In this document: one piece after another, positions 1 through 6,964 of the stretch
Numbering within the stretch: position 1 is the stretch's first letter
Layout: every line of letters starts with the position of its first letter
DNA from: Nitrospira_E sp052156535
Lineage (GTDB): Bacteria > Nitrospirota > Nitrospiria > Nitrospirales > UBA8639
Length of the DNA stretch: 64,000 nucleotides
Reading direction: 5' to 3'
Assembly: GCF_052156535.1 (NCBI RefSeq)
Contig: NZ_JBQKUP010000042.1
Location: forward strand, 186,001-250,000
Notes under the pieces: generated by a model
The model's input: only the letters and a program-made list of their open reading frames with translations
The model's database searches: none
What the model was told of the DNA's origin: nothing
Translations under genes and position numbers: made by a program

Positions 1-40
1 GCCGTTTATCCGCCGCAGGGGAAAATCGATAGTCAGCCAT
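1..40 (-). CDS. ParE/RelE-family toxin, N-terminal fragment cut by the window edge
   Basis: Reading leftwards from base 40, the bases give ATG and then the peptide MADYRFSPAADKR before the window ends. An aromatic residue followed by S-P-A-A near the N-terminus is typical of ParE/RelE-type toxins. The ATG overlaps the TAA of the ribbon-helix-helix antitoxin by one base (TAATG), the usual antitoxin-first coupling. Only 13 residues are visible, so the call rests on this short motif plus context. Family toxins are mRNA interferases or gyrase poisons; which applies here cannot be told. Confidence 0.5.
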   Translation of the reverse strand, partial: MADYRFSPAADKR

Positions 41-306
41 TAGGGCTTAGCCCTCTTGGATTTGGTATTTCGTCTAATCACATCGTCGGAAGTTACTCGA
101 ATAAATTGATTTTCATCTGTCCTAAGTCCTGGCTCTAACTCCTGGCGTAGCCACTCCCAAGCAGCATTACGGTCTTTCAGATCCCGTCGGATGAGATCAC
201 GGATATATTCGCTGGCATTCTCATACAGCCCAAATTGACCAATCTGTTGTTGGAGATGAGTGCGAAGATCTCCTGTCACTCTGACGTTCACATTTTCTGA
301 TCCCAT
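40..306 (-). CDS. ParD/CopG-type ribbon-helix-helix antitoxin
   Basis: This 88-residue protein starts with a beta strand (VNVRVTGDLRTHLQQQI) followed by a helix-turn-helix stretch containing YENASEYIRDLIRRDL. That is the ParD-like ribbon-helix-helix DNA-binding fold, in which the N-terminal strand pairs in a dimer to read an operator. The charged C-terminus would wrap the toxin. An AGGAGA ribosome site lies about 8 bases before the ATG. The stop overlaps the start of a ParE-like gene by one base, so this is probably the first gene of a type II toxin-antitoxin operon. Family members bind and neutralise the toxin and repress their own promoter. Length and start look normal. Confidence 0.8.
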   Translation of the reverse strand: MGSENVNVRVTGDLRTHLQQQIGQFGLYENASEYIRDLIRRDLKDRNAAWEWLRQELEPGLRTDENQFIRVTSDDVIRRNTKSKRAKP

Positions 307-374
307 AATTTCATTCTCCTTTCCTAGGCAGGGGACTTTTCTTAATCACAGTGTTAATTATCGCCCATGTAAAG

Positions 375-390
375 TAATATTGCAATATTA
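375..390. promoter_or_regulatory. Perfect 16-bp palindrome upstream of parD-like gene
   Basis: TAATATTGCAATATTA is a perfect inverted repeat, flanked by GTAAAG and TTTAC, which nearly extend the symmetry. It lies about 70 bases upstream of the antitoxin start and about 100 bases upstream of the divergent vWA gene. RHH antitoxins bind such AT-rich palindromes, so an autoregulatory operator is plausible, but nothing in the sequence proves it. Confidence 0.35.
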
Positions 391-487
391 TTTACATTAA
401 ATCGTCTATTCCCTGAAAGGATTTTAAAAGTCCTGCCATACCCTCCTGTGAAGCGGCATGGGGCCGCTGCACATAAGGAGGTAGAAT

Positions 488-2968
488 ATGAACGTTGCAA
501 ATGGCAGGAAACGATGTTGGAGCTTGGTGATTAGTGGAGGGCTGGCCGGGTTGTTGGCTCTTGTGGGAGCGGGATTTTTCGGTGCGGGAACACATCCTGT
601 CCCCACTGCCCATGCCGGTACCCATCCCAATGAAGGGTGGGTGAATGGAGATCAATCCGGAAGTCTGGTAGGGCTGGATCCGGAAGGAAAATTCACCCAA
701 GCCTTCCCACTGAAACACACCGATGTCTCAATTCAGGTCAGCGGGCCGCTTGCCCGGGCTCAGGTCACTCAGCAGTTCGAAAATCCCTATCCCGATAAAA
801 TTGAAGCCGTCTATACCTTTCCACTTCCACAGGATGCAGCGGTGGATTCCATGACGCTTACGGTGGGAGACCGGGTGGTGAAAGGGACGATTAAAAAGCG
901 AGAAGAGGCTAGAGCCATTTATGAAGCGGCCAAACGTCGGGGCAATGTGGCGGGGCTTTTGGATCAGGAACGGCCAAATATTTTCACACAGTCGGTCGCG
1001 AATATTCTTCCGGGGGAGAAGATTACGGTGACGATCAGTTATGTGGAGACACTGTCCTATGACAATGGAGTCTATTCGGTCGTGTTTCCGATGGTGGTTG
1101 GTCCCCGTTACATTCCAGGACAACCCACAGCCCAGGTACCCTCGCTCGGCGAGGGGTGGGCCTATGACACCGATCAGGTCCCGGATGCCTCCCATATCAC
1201 GCCGCCTGTGTTGAAGCCGGACACCCGGTCAGGCCATGACCTGTCGTTGTCCGTCAAAATCGATGCCGGAGTCTCGATTCAACAGGTCCAATCTGCAACG
1301 CATGACATTGTTGTGAACAATTCAAAGGCTTCTCAGGCGGAAGTCCACCTCAAACAGGAAGCGACTATTCCCAATAAAGATTTTATCCTGACCTATGCTG
1401 TAGCAGGGAATGATATTCACGATGCGGTCCTGACCCACCGAAACGGAAAAAATGGTTTTTTCACGTTGCTGCTCCAGCCGCCTGATCGGGTGAAGACCGA
1501 TGAACTCACACCTAAGGAATTGGTCTTTGTGTTGGATACCTCCGGGTCGATGTCCGGTTTTCCGATCGAAAAGGCCAAGGAGACTATGCGCCTGGCCATT
1601 GACGGGTTGAACCCGCGCGATACGTTTAATCTCATCACGTTTGCGGGTGATACCCGTATTCTGTTTCCCGAACCGGTTCCGGCGACTTCGGCGAATGTCC
1701 GGAAGGCCAAGGGATTTTTGGCCTCCCGTTCCGGTGGGGGTGGAACTGAAATGATGAAGGCCATTCGGGCGGCGCTGGAACCCTCCGATTCGCAAGAACA
1801 TGTTCGCATTGTGTGTTTCATGACGGATGGGTATATCGGCAATGATATGGCCATTCTGGGCGAAGTGCAGAAACATCCTAATGCCCGAATCTTTTCTTTT
1901 GGGATTGGCAGCAGCGTCAATCGGTTTTTATTGGACAGAATGGCCGAGGAAGGTCGTGGTGAAGTGGAGTATGTGGGCTTGAATGACGATGGCTCTGCTG
2001 CGGCGCGGCGTTTTCATGAGCGGATCCAACATCCGTTGCTCACGGATTTGTCCGTGGACTGGGATGGGCTGGATGTGTCGGATATCTATCCAAAACGACT
2101 CCCTGATTTGTTTAGCGCGAAACCGGTTGTGCTGACAGGCCGGTATACGACACCGGACAAGGGCACGATACGGTTGTGTGGCAAGGTGGCAGGGCGTTCA
2201 GTGGTGCGGAATATTCCTGTCGATCTCCCAGGTTTTGTTCCGGAGCATGATGTGCTGGCTTCTTTGTGGGCGCGGACCAAAATTGCGGAGTTGATGACGA
2301 AGGATTTCGAAGGCATTCAGCAAGGAAACCCCCGGAAGGATGTACGGGAAGCTATCACGCAATTAGGTTTGGATTATCGACTGATGACCCAGTTTACCTC
2401 ATTTGTCGCGGTGGAAGAGTTGATCATCACGGAAAGTGGACAACCTCGTCGTGTAGAAGTGCCGGTGGAACTGCCGGAAGGGGTAAGTTACGAAGGCATA
2501 TTTGGCAGCAGGGACGAGAACGCAGGGAGTTTTGGGCATCGAATGATGCAGCCGATTGCGAAAATGAGTCGATCTTTTCTGGGAGGAAAGGTTGCCCGGG
2601 AATCCGTGACCTCCAGCCCGCCGGCTATGGTGGATCGCGTTGAACCGGAAAGGGATGATTCTCGTCGGGCGGATTCATCCAGCAAGTTGGATTCCATTCT
2701 CGAGTCGTTGGTGGAACAGGTGGAGAGGAAGTCCACGTTATCCCAGGACGTGGCGCAACATGTGACCGGTGGGAAGGTATTGCTTCAAATCTGGTTGACG
2801 GATACCAATCCTGAGACCTTGGAGAAGTTGAAAGAACTCGGCTTTGAAGTGGTAGCTCAGCCCAAGACGGGCACGCTTGTGATCGGGAGACTGTCTGTTG
2901 AAAAATTAGATGCCTTCTCAAAATTGTCCGTGGTGCGGTATATCACGCTGCAACGCGCAGGAACGTAA
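488..2968 (+). CDS. Secreted VIT and vWA domain protein
   Basis: The 826-residue product has an N-terminal signal peptide of about 43 residues ending in TAHA. A VIT domain (inter-alpha-trypsin inhibitor type, roughly residues 65-200) follows, and a vWA domain begins near residue 345 with an intact MIDAS motif (DTSGSMS), later T and D positions (GGGGTEMM, MTDGYIGND). Family proteins are exported adhesion or metal-dependent binding proteins; some carry a sortase signal, but none is visible here. The C-terminal 150 residues are Ser-rich and end in an inhibitor-like alpha/beta segment. AAGGAGG sits 7 bases before the ATG. It stands alone with its own terminator. The ligand cannot be predicted. 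Confidence 0.85.
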   Translation: MNVANGRKRCWSLVISGGLAGLLALVGAGFFGAGTHPVPTAHAGTHPNEGWVNGDQSGSLVGLDPEGKFTQAFPLKHTDVSIQVSGPLARAQVTQQFENPYPDKIEAVYTFPLPQDAAVDSMTLTVGDRVVKGTIKKREEARAIYEAAKRRGNVAGLLDQERPNIFTQSVANILPGEKITVTISYVETLSYDNGVYSVVFPMVVGPRYIPGQPTAQVPSLGEGWAYDTDQVPDASHITPPVLKPDTRSGHDLSLSVKIDAGVSIQQVQSATHDIVVNNSKASQAEVHLKQEATIPNKDFILTYAVAGNDIHDAVLTHRNGKNGFFTLLLQPPDRVKTDELTPKELVFVLDTSGSMSGFPIEKAKETMRLAIDGLNPRDTFNLITFAGDTRILFPEPVPATSANVRKAKGFLASRSGGGGTEMMKAIRAALEPSDSQEHVRIVCFMTDGYIGNDMAILGEVQKHPNARIFSFGIGSSVNRFLLDRMAEEGRGEVEYVGLNDDGSAAARRFHERIQHPLLTDLSVDWDGLDVSDIYPKRLPDLFSAKPVVLTGRYTTPDKGTIRLCGKVAGRSVVRNIPVDLPGFVPEHDVLASLWARTKIAELMTKDFEGIQQGNPRKDVREAITQLGLDYRLMTQFTSFVAVEELIITESGQPRRVEVPVELPEGVSYEGIFGSRDENAGSFGHRMMQPIAKMSRSFLGGKVARESVTSSPPAMVDRVEPERDDSRRADSSSKLDSILESLVEQVERKSTLSQDVAQHVTGGKVLLQIWLTDTNPETLEKLKELGFEVVAQPKTGTLVIGRLSVEKLDAFSKLSVVRYITLQRAGT

Positions 2969-2988
2969 AACCGAGGTGGTTAGAATCA

Positions 2989-3024
2989 GGCGGCTCGGGT
3001 ATTTCATCCGAGCCGCCCTTTTTT
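2989..3024 (+). terminator. Rho-independent terminator of the vWA gene
   Basis: A perfect 10-bp stem (GGCGGCTCGG with CCGAGCCGCC) with a 9-base loop is followed after one C by a run of six T. It begins 20 bases after the vWA stop codon. Confidence 0.93.
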
Positions 3025-3301
3025 GCGTCATTCCTGCATGTTCTTAGCAAAAATCCATCTTTTCTACTCTGCTGAGTGAGTAAAATGGACACCCGCCACA
3101 AAAGGCGATAGGACTGAAAGCCGATGTTTTTAAAGTCTCCTGAAAATCTCACAACTGGCTTGGGCCAAAGCGGATTCTCATTGTGGGCATTACGTCATTT
3201 TTCTACTCAATAATGGCGGTTGATGCCCCCAGGTCTGAGTGCGAAGAACACTTTGCCGATAAGTGAAAGCATAATAGTAAGCGTTTGAGTGCGGTTTTCG
3301 T
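3025..3301. other. Intergenic, nothing recognised
   Basis: Between the terminator of the vWA gene and the next membrane protein gene I find no convincing ORF, RNA or strong promoter. Possible start-site signals for the next gene are weak. Confidence 0.5.
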
Positions 3302-4162
3302 GTGATAACTATGACCGAATTATCTCAGAGCATTCCTCTGAAAAAACTTCCCGTCCTAGCGACGATTCGAGAAGCCCTCATGGTTTCATGGCAGCATCGG
3401 GCAATATTATTCCGTTGGATTATTGGATGTACCATTATCGCCGGAACCATTTGTTATCTCCAAGAGTACCTTGTTGTAGAGTACGTTTGGGCCAATAAGG
3501 ACTGGAATTCTTTATCAGGTAGAATTTCATTTTTTATTTTATCTGCATTTCCCACCCTAATGATTTCTGCCATGTTTTCTGTTTTTTGCCACCGTTTAGT
3601 TTTAGCAAACGGGGAAGGGAAATCCTCGAGTCGGATTGCATTTGGTAAACGAGAGTGGCGATTTTTAGGCTGGCATTTAACTCTGTGTTTGGTCGCAATT
3701 TTTATTGGCCTTCTTGCAATAATAGTTTATTACCTTTCCCTGGAAATTTTGGAGAACTTAAAAGGGAATTATGGGGGATTTGTGTTGAGAAAAACATTCT
3801 TGGATATTTTGTTCTATGGAGGATTTTCCTATCTTCTTGCACCCTATTGTCTGGTTCTTCCAGCAACTGCAGTCGATTTTAAGCCATCTTTGGCATGGGC
3901 ATCGGAACAAACAAATGGGAATGAATTGAGACTGGCACTATTATTTGGAGGCCTGCCCTTTATTTTTGGATTTTTATACTGCCCCCCCTCGCTATTGACT
4001 TGGTTGGAAATTGATCAAATGTTGATTGTGAAACATGTCTTCAGGCCATTTCTTGTGTATTTGGTTACTCCGATCATCGTAATCGTGTTATCCATCGCGT
4101 TTCGTGAGCTTACCAATTGGACTCCATCTTCCTCCCATTCCGAAAAAGGCTCTATAGCTTAA
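3302..4162 (+). CDS. Multi-pass membrane protein of unknown function
   Basis: A 286-residue protein with about six hydrophobic segments, including ones near residues 35-55, 75-100, 120-145, 165-190, 210-235 and 250-275. I recognise no domain or catalytic motif. The annotated start is GTG; an in-frame ATG three codons later (at 3311) is equally possible, and neither has a strong ribosome site. The gene is visibly richer in A/T than the flanking vWA and ccm genes (many TTT, ATT, TTA codons), which may indicate a different origin. It stands alone on the plus strand, with a toxin-antitoxin remnant behind it on the other strand. Confidence 0.6.
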   Translation: MITMTELSQSIPLKKLPVLATIREALMVSWQHRAILFRWIIGCTIIAGTICYLQEYLVVEYVWANKDWNSLSGRISFFILSAFPTLMISAMFSVFCHRLVLANGEGKSSSRIAFGKREWRFLGWHLTLCLVAIFIGLLAIIVYYLSLEILENLKGNYGGFVLRKTFLDILFYGGFSYLLAPYCLVLPATAVDFKPSLAWASEQTNGNELRLALLFGGLPFIFGFLYCPPSLLTWLEIDQMLIVKHVFRPFLVYLVTPIIVIVLSIAFRELTNWTPSSSHSEKGSIA

Positions 4163-4215
4163 AACCCCTTTGCAATATTGCCCTGTTGTCAGGAACACAT
4201 TGGTTTCAAAGGCAT

Positions 4216-4601
4216 CTACCAAATGGTGCGGACGGCATATTGGGTAATCAATGGATCGGGCGTTAGGATGGTGAGTTCATGTTGGATAGCCTGGCAAATG
4301 AGCATGCGGTCAAATGGGTCTTTATGGAGATCAGGGAGTTTGGGCAGGTGTCCGGTTGCGGTTTCTTCCAACGCGAGTGTGCTGATACCATGACGCTCCC
4401 GCCTTTGAGGGATGGTTGATCCCCCGGTGTGGGGGGGAATCCTACCCAGAGAGTTTTTCACCAGAATTTCCCAGACGGAAATCGCACTCAGCAAAATTTC
4501 ATGCGAAGGGTCGGAAAATATTTCCCGACTCACCAGCAAAAGCGCCTTGTCGTCTGAAATGATCCACAGAAATGTGCAGGTATATCCAGCAGAACCTTCA
4601 C
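4216..4601 (-). pseudogene. VapC-type PIN toxin, frameshifted near the N-terminus
   Basis: The body encodes a PIN-domain protein (SAISVWEILVKNSLGR, LPDLHKDPFDRMLICQA, LTPDP) of the type II VapC RNase family. The natural start should be the GTG at 4601, which overlaps the antitoxin TGA in the sequence GTGA. It reads MKVLLD, the expected strand carrying the first catalytic Asp. The next residues should resemble THTFLWI, and TFLWIISDD is indeed present but in another frame, two bases off. The span from GTG to stop is 386 bases, not a multiple of three. As it stands, translation from GTG ends after about 23 codons. A TTG at 4539 could start a 107-residue remnant lacking the first catalytic Asp. 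A sequencing or assembly error would explain it equally well. Confidence 0.75.
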
Positions 4602-4846
4602 TCGGATTGTCCGGAACGGGCTTTGAGCAGTTCGTCGGGTAGTGGTTCGAAAAAGCTATCGGGAATGGTGAATTGACCGTTGGCTAGGCCAATTGGTCGT
4701 TTGCGGGATGGAGGAGGAGCAGGTAACCCTCTGATTTCGGCCACTGGTTTATTGTGCTTACACAGAAGAATTGTTTCGCCATTTTTGAGTTTGTCCAGAT
4801 AGCGAGAAAGGTGATTTTTGGCTTCGTGAATATTAAGCTTAATCAT
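4598..4846 (-). CDS. Phd/YefM-type antitoxin
   Basis: An 82-residue protein beginning MIKLNIHEAKNHLSRYLDK, the typical N-terminal DNA-binding region of Phd/YefM antitoxins, followed by NGETILLCKHNKPVAEI. The proline-rich middle and acidic C-terminal tail would fold on binding the toxin. Its TGA overlaps the predicted GTG of the PIN toxin by four bases, so the two were coupled in translation. Because that toxin is frameshifted, the antitoxin may be a relic or an orphan that can still repress. The start ATG is at 4846; only a weak ribosome site is visible. Confidence 0.8.
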   Translation of the reverse strand: MIKLNIHEAKNHLSRYLDKLKNGETILLCKHNKPVAEIRGLPAPPPSRKRPIGLANGQFTIPDSFFEPLPDELLKARSGQSE

Positions 4847-4984
4847 GGATTAAGGGTAAACTAGAAAATAAACTTATTCAATGAGATAAAGTCTTTGCCC
4901 TTCAGGAAAGCGGGCTTAGATGAACGAGTTAATCGTGGACCTGGTCTATACGGCTTACTATATCACTACAATTTAATTGGCGAA

Positions 4985-5908
4985 TTAAAACGGAACTTCA
5001 CCGGCGCGGAGTTTGACGAGGGCGTCTTTAACGAACTCCATGTCCTTGGTGCCGGGCTCCATGTTTTGTGCGGCGAGGGTCCAGGCGGCATCGGTTTCCT
5101 GGCGGCGATTCAAATACCACAAGGCTAAACCCCGATACCAATTGACGGCGGGTTGATTGGGTAAGTCGGCCAGAACCATGTCAAAATGTGCGAGAGCCTG
5201 TTTGAAAATTTCCGGATCGTCAATTTGACGCGTTTCGATCTGGATCACTCCTAAATTGAAGTGGGCTTCATGCTGTTTCGGGTCCAGCTCTAAGGCTTTT
5301 TCCCATGCCTTTTTGGCTTCAGGCATTCGATTTAAGGCCATGTAGGATCGTCCGGCCATGATCTGGCCCTGCAAATCATCGGGATTGTCTTTGAGGCGTT
5401 TTTCCAGTTTGGCGACCATCTCCATCGGATTCGGGCCTCCGCCCATTTGGGCTTCGACGGCCATCAATTTTTGTGCGGCTTTGAACTGAAGCGCGCTGTA
5501 AATGCCGATGGAGGCAAGTAAGACCACCAAGGCAGAAGCGATGGTCGGAACCCAACTGATTCGTTTCGAGGTTGCCGGTTGGTGTTCGCTGGTTTCGTCA
5601 TGAACTACGTCCTTGAAGGTGTCCAGCCGGTCTAACAGACTGAGGAGGCGGCGTTCATCGGTGGCCTTCAACCGTTCATAGTCGGACGGGTCCATTCTTC
5701 CCTGGGAGAGTTCCAATTCGAGGTCCTGTAGAGAACGGACCACGGTTTCTCGTTCGATTTGAAGGTCAAGAAGTTCCTGAGCCCGGTCATCGTCCAGGCC
5801 AAAGGACACGGGTGAAGGATCACGCCGCCAAAACGGAAGGGTCAGGGAGACAAGCACGATCCCCAGAATGACCACAAACGGAATCACGAAAATGGCGAGC
5901 GTCGACAT
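4985..5908 (-). CDS. ccmI: Cytochrome c maturation protein CcmI-like
   Basis: This 307-residue protein has an N-terminal membrane helix (residues 5-26), a cytoplasmic coiled-coil loop (about 45-105), a second helix (about 122-142), and a C-terminal periplasmic TPR region (about 165-300; e.g. EAKKAWEKALELDPKQHEAHFNLG). That is the CcmI/CycH architecture, which holds apocytochrome c and passes it to the CcmF/H haem lyase. It is the last gene of the ccmC-I run, 16 bases after ccmH. The TPR domain is highly variable in the family, so the name depends partly on position. Confidence 0.85.
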   Translation of the reverse strand: MSTLAIFVIPFVVILGIVLVSLTLPFWRRDPSPVSFGLDDDRAQELLDLQIERETVVRSLQDLELELSQGRMDPSDYERLKATDERRLLSLLDRLDTFKDVVHDETSEHQPATSKRISWVPTIASALVVLLASIGIYSALQFKAAQKLMAVEAQMGGGPNPMEMVAKLEKRLKDNPDDLQGQIMAGRSYMALNRMPEAKKAWEKALELDPKQHEAHFNLGVIQIETRQIDDPEIFKQALAHFDMVLADLPNQPAVNWYRGLALWYLNRRQETDAAWTLAAQNMEPGTKDMEFVKDALVKLRAGEVPF

Positions 5909-5924
5909 AGGGGATTGAGACTAT

Positions 5925-6389
5925 TCAGGACTTGAGTTCACGCTCGATACGTTTTCGAGCCTGATCGTCCAATGGCGGTTCAGGTTGGCTGGGCGGAGTG
6001 GGTGTATCACGGACCCAGTGAGTCACTTCCTTGTAGAGAAAAAATCCCCCGATGATCAGCAGGAGAAACGGAGCCACCCAGATGAGCCAATTGACACCAT
6101 GCTTTGGGGGTTCCATGAGAATATAGTCACCATAGCGGCTGAGGAAATAGGCGCGAATCTCTTCTGTGCTGTGCCCCAGGGCGATCCGATCACGAATCAC
6201 TCCACGCATCTGTTGGGCCAATGGAGCGCCCGACTCCCAAATATTCTCCGTTTGGCAGACCGTGCAGCGGAGCGTTTTGGCAATTTCACGTACCTGAATG
6301 TCGACCTCCGTCTCGTCCTGCACGGCAGCGAACAGCGAAAGAGGAATCGTTAAGAGAGCCGCAAGGCACCAGGCAAGTCGGATGGACAT
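5925..6389 (-). CDS. ccmH: Cytochrome c maturation thiol oxidoreductase CcmH
   Basis: The 154-residue product has a signal peptide (about residues 1-21) and the family signature LRCTVCQ with its active-site pair C42/C45. The usual three-helix domain follows (IRDRIALGHSTEEIRAYF, SRYGDYIL), then a membrane helix near 104-120 and a short cytoplasmic tail. CcmH reduces or resolves the apocytochrome CXXCH disulfide at the CcmF haem lyase. The start ATG overlaps the ccmG stop by one base (TAATG), supporting coupled translation. It is the short CcmH type, with the TPR part encoded separately in ccmI. Confidence 0.94.
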   Translation of the reverse strand: MSIRLAWCLAALLTIPLSLFAAVQDETEVDIQVREIAKTLRCTVCQTENIWESGAPLAQQMRGVIRDRIALGHSTEEIRAYFLSRYGDYILMEPPKHGVNWLIWVAPFLLLIIGGFFLYKEVTHWVRDTPTPPSQPEPPLDDQARKRIERELKS

Positions 6390-6964
6390 TAGGACGTCGT
6401 GGTCGTGGTCGTGGTCGTGGTCGGCTGAGCATTGAGCAACGGGGCAATGACTTTTTGTGTGATGTTGGTATACACCTCACCGGTAATCGGGCCGACCCAT
6501 TTATGGCGGATTTTTCCCCGTTGATCAATCACAAAAGTTTCGGGTACCCCATAGACTCCGTAATCAATGGCCAATTGTCCTTTGAGGTCGCGGACATGGG
6601 AGAACGTTGAGCCGTATTCCTGTAAATACTTTTGGGCATCAGGTAGTTCGTCTTGATAATTCACGCCCAGCATCACGAAGTCGGGATTATCTTTAAAGAG
6701 TTGATGAAGCTGTAAGATGCTTTTGTGCTCCACCTTGCATTCATAGCACCATGAGGCCCAGAAATTGAGCAGGACCACTTTCCCCTTGAATTGCTCCAAA
6801 GAGATCGTCTGTCCCGTTTCAACATCCGGTCCTTCAAAGTTGGGTGCATCGGTCTCAATAAGGACCGTGGGAATGTGTCGTGGATCTCCCCAGAGACCCT
6901 GATAAAACAGGGCGAATAATCCTATAAGGCAGAGGATGAGGGTCAATTGCCAGCCTTTGCTCAT
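6389..6964 (-). CDS. ccmG: Thioredoxin-like CcmG/DsbE/TlpA-family protein
   Basis: I place the start at the ATG at 6964, which overlaps the ccmF stop as ATGA; upstream codons in this frame lie inside ccmF. The 191-residue protein has a membrane anchor (residues 7-24) and a thioredoxin fold with active site W-C-Y-E-C (C73/C76) after KVVLLNFWAS, and the cis-Pro region VYGVPETFVID. CcmG reduces apocytochrome c thiols through CcmH in the periplasm. The CYEC dipeptide is unusual, as P is common at the second position. The C-terminus ends in nine consecutive Thr encoded by a hexanucleotide repeat, probably a non-functional slippage tract. Confidence 0.9.
   Translation of the reverse strand: MSKGWQLTLILCLIGLFALFYQGLWGDPRHIPTVLIETDAPNFEGPDVETGQTISLEQFKGKVVLLNFWASWCYECKVEHKSILQLHQLFKDNPDFVMLGVNYQDELPDAQKYLQEYGSTFSHVRDLKGQLAIDYGVYGVPETFVIDQRGKIRHKWVGPITGEVYTNITQKVIAPLLNAQPTTTTTTTTTS
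6396..6423. repeat. GTCGTG hexanucleotide tandem repeat inside ccmG
   Basis: Four perfect copies of GTCGTG plus a partial fifth encode the alternating ACC/ACG threonine tail of CcmG just before its stop codon. The unit is six bases, so changes in copy number keep the frame and only alter tail length. Confidence 0.92.

Noticed and set aside
392..718. Minus-strand ORF of 108 codons over the vWA gene start
   Set aside because: It lies mostly inside the real gene on the other strand and has no family resemblance or ribosome site.
5985..6353. Plus-strand ORF of 122 codons
   Set aside because: It is the antisense of ccmH, whose motifs and overlaps are unambiguous.
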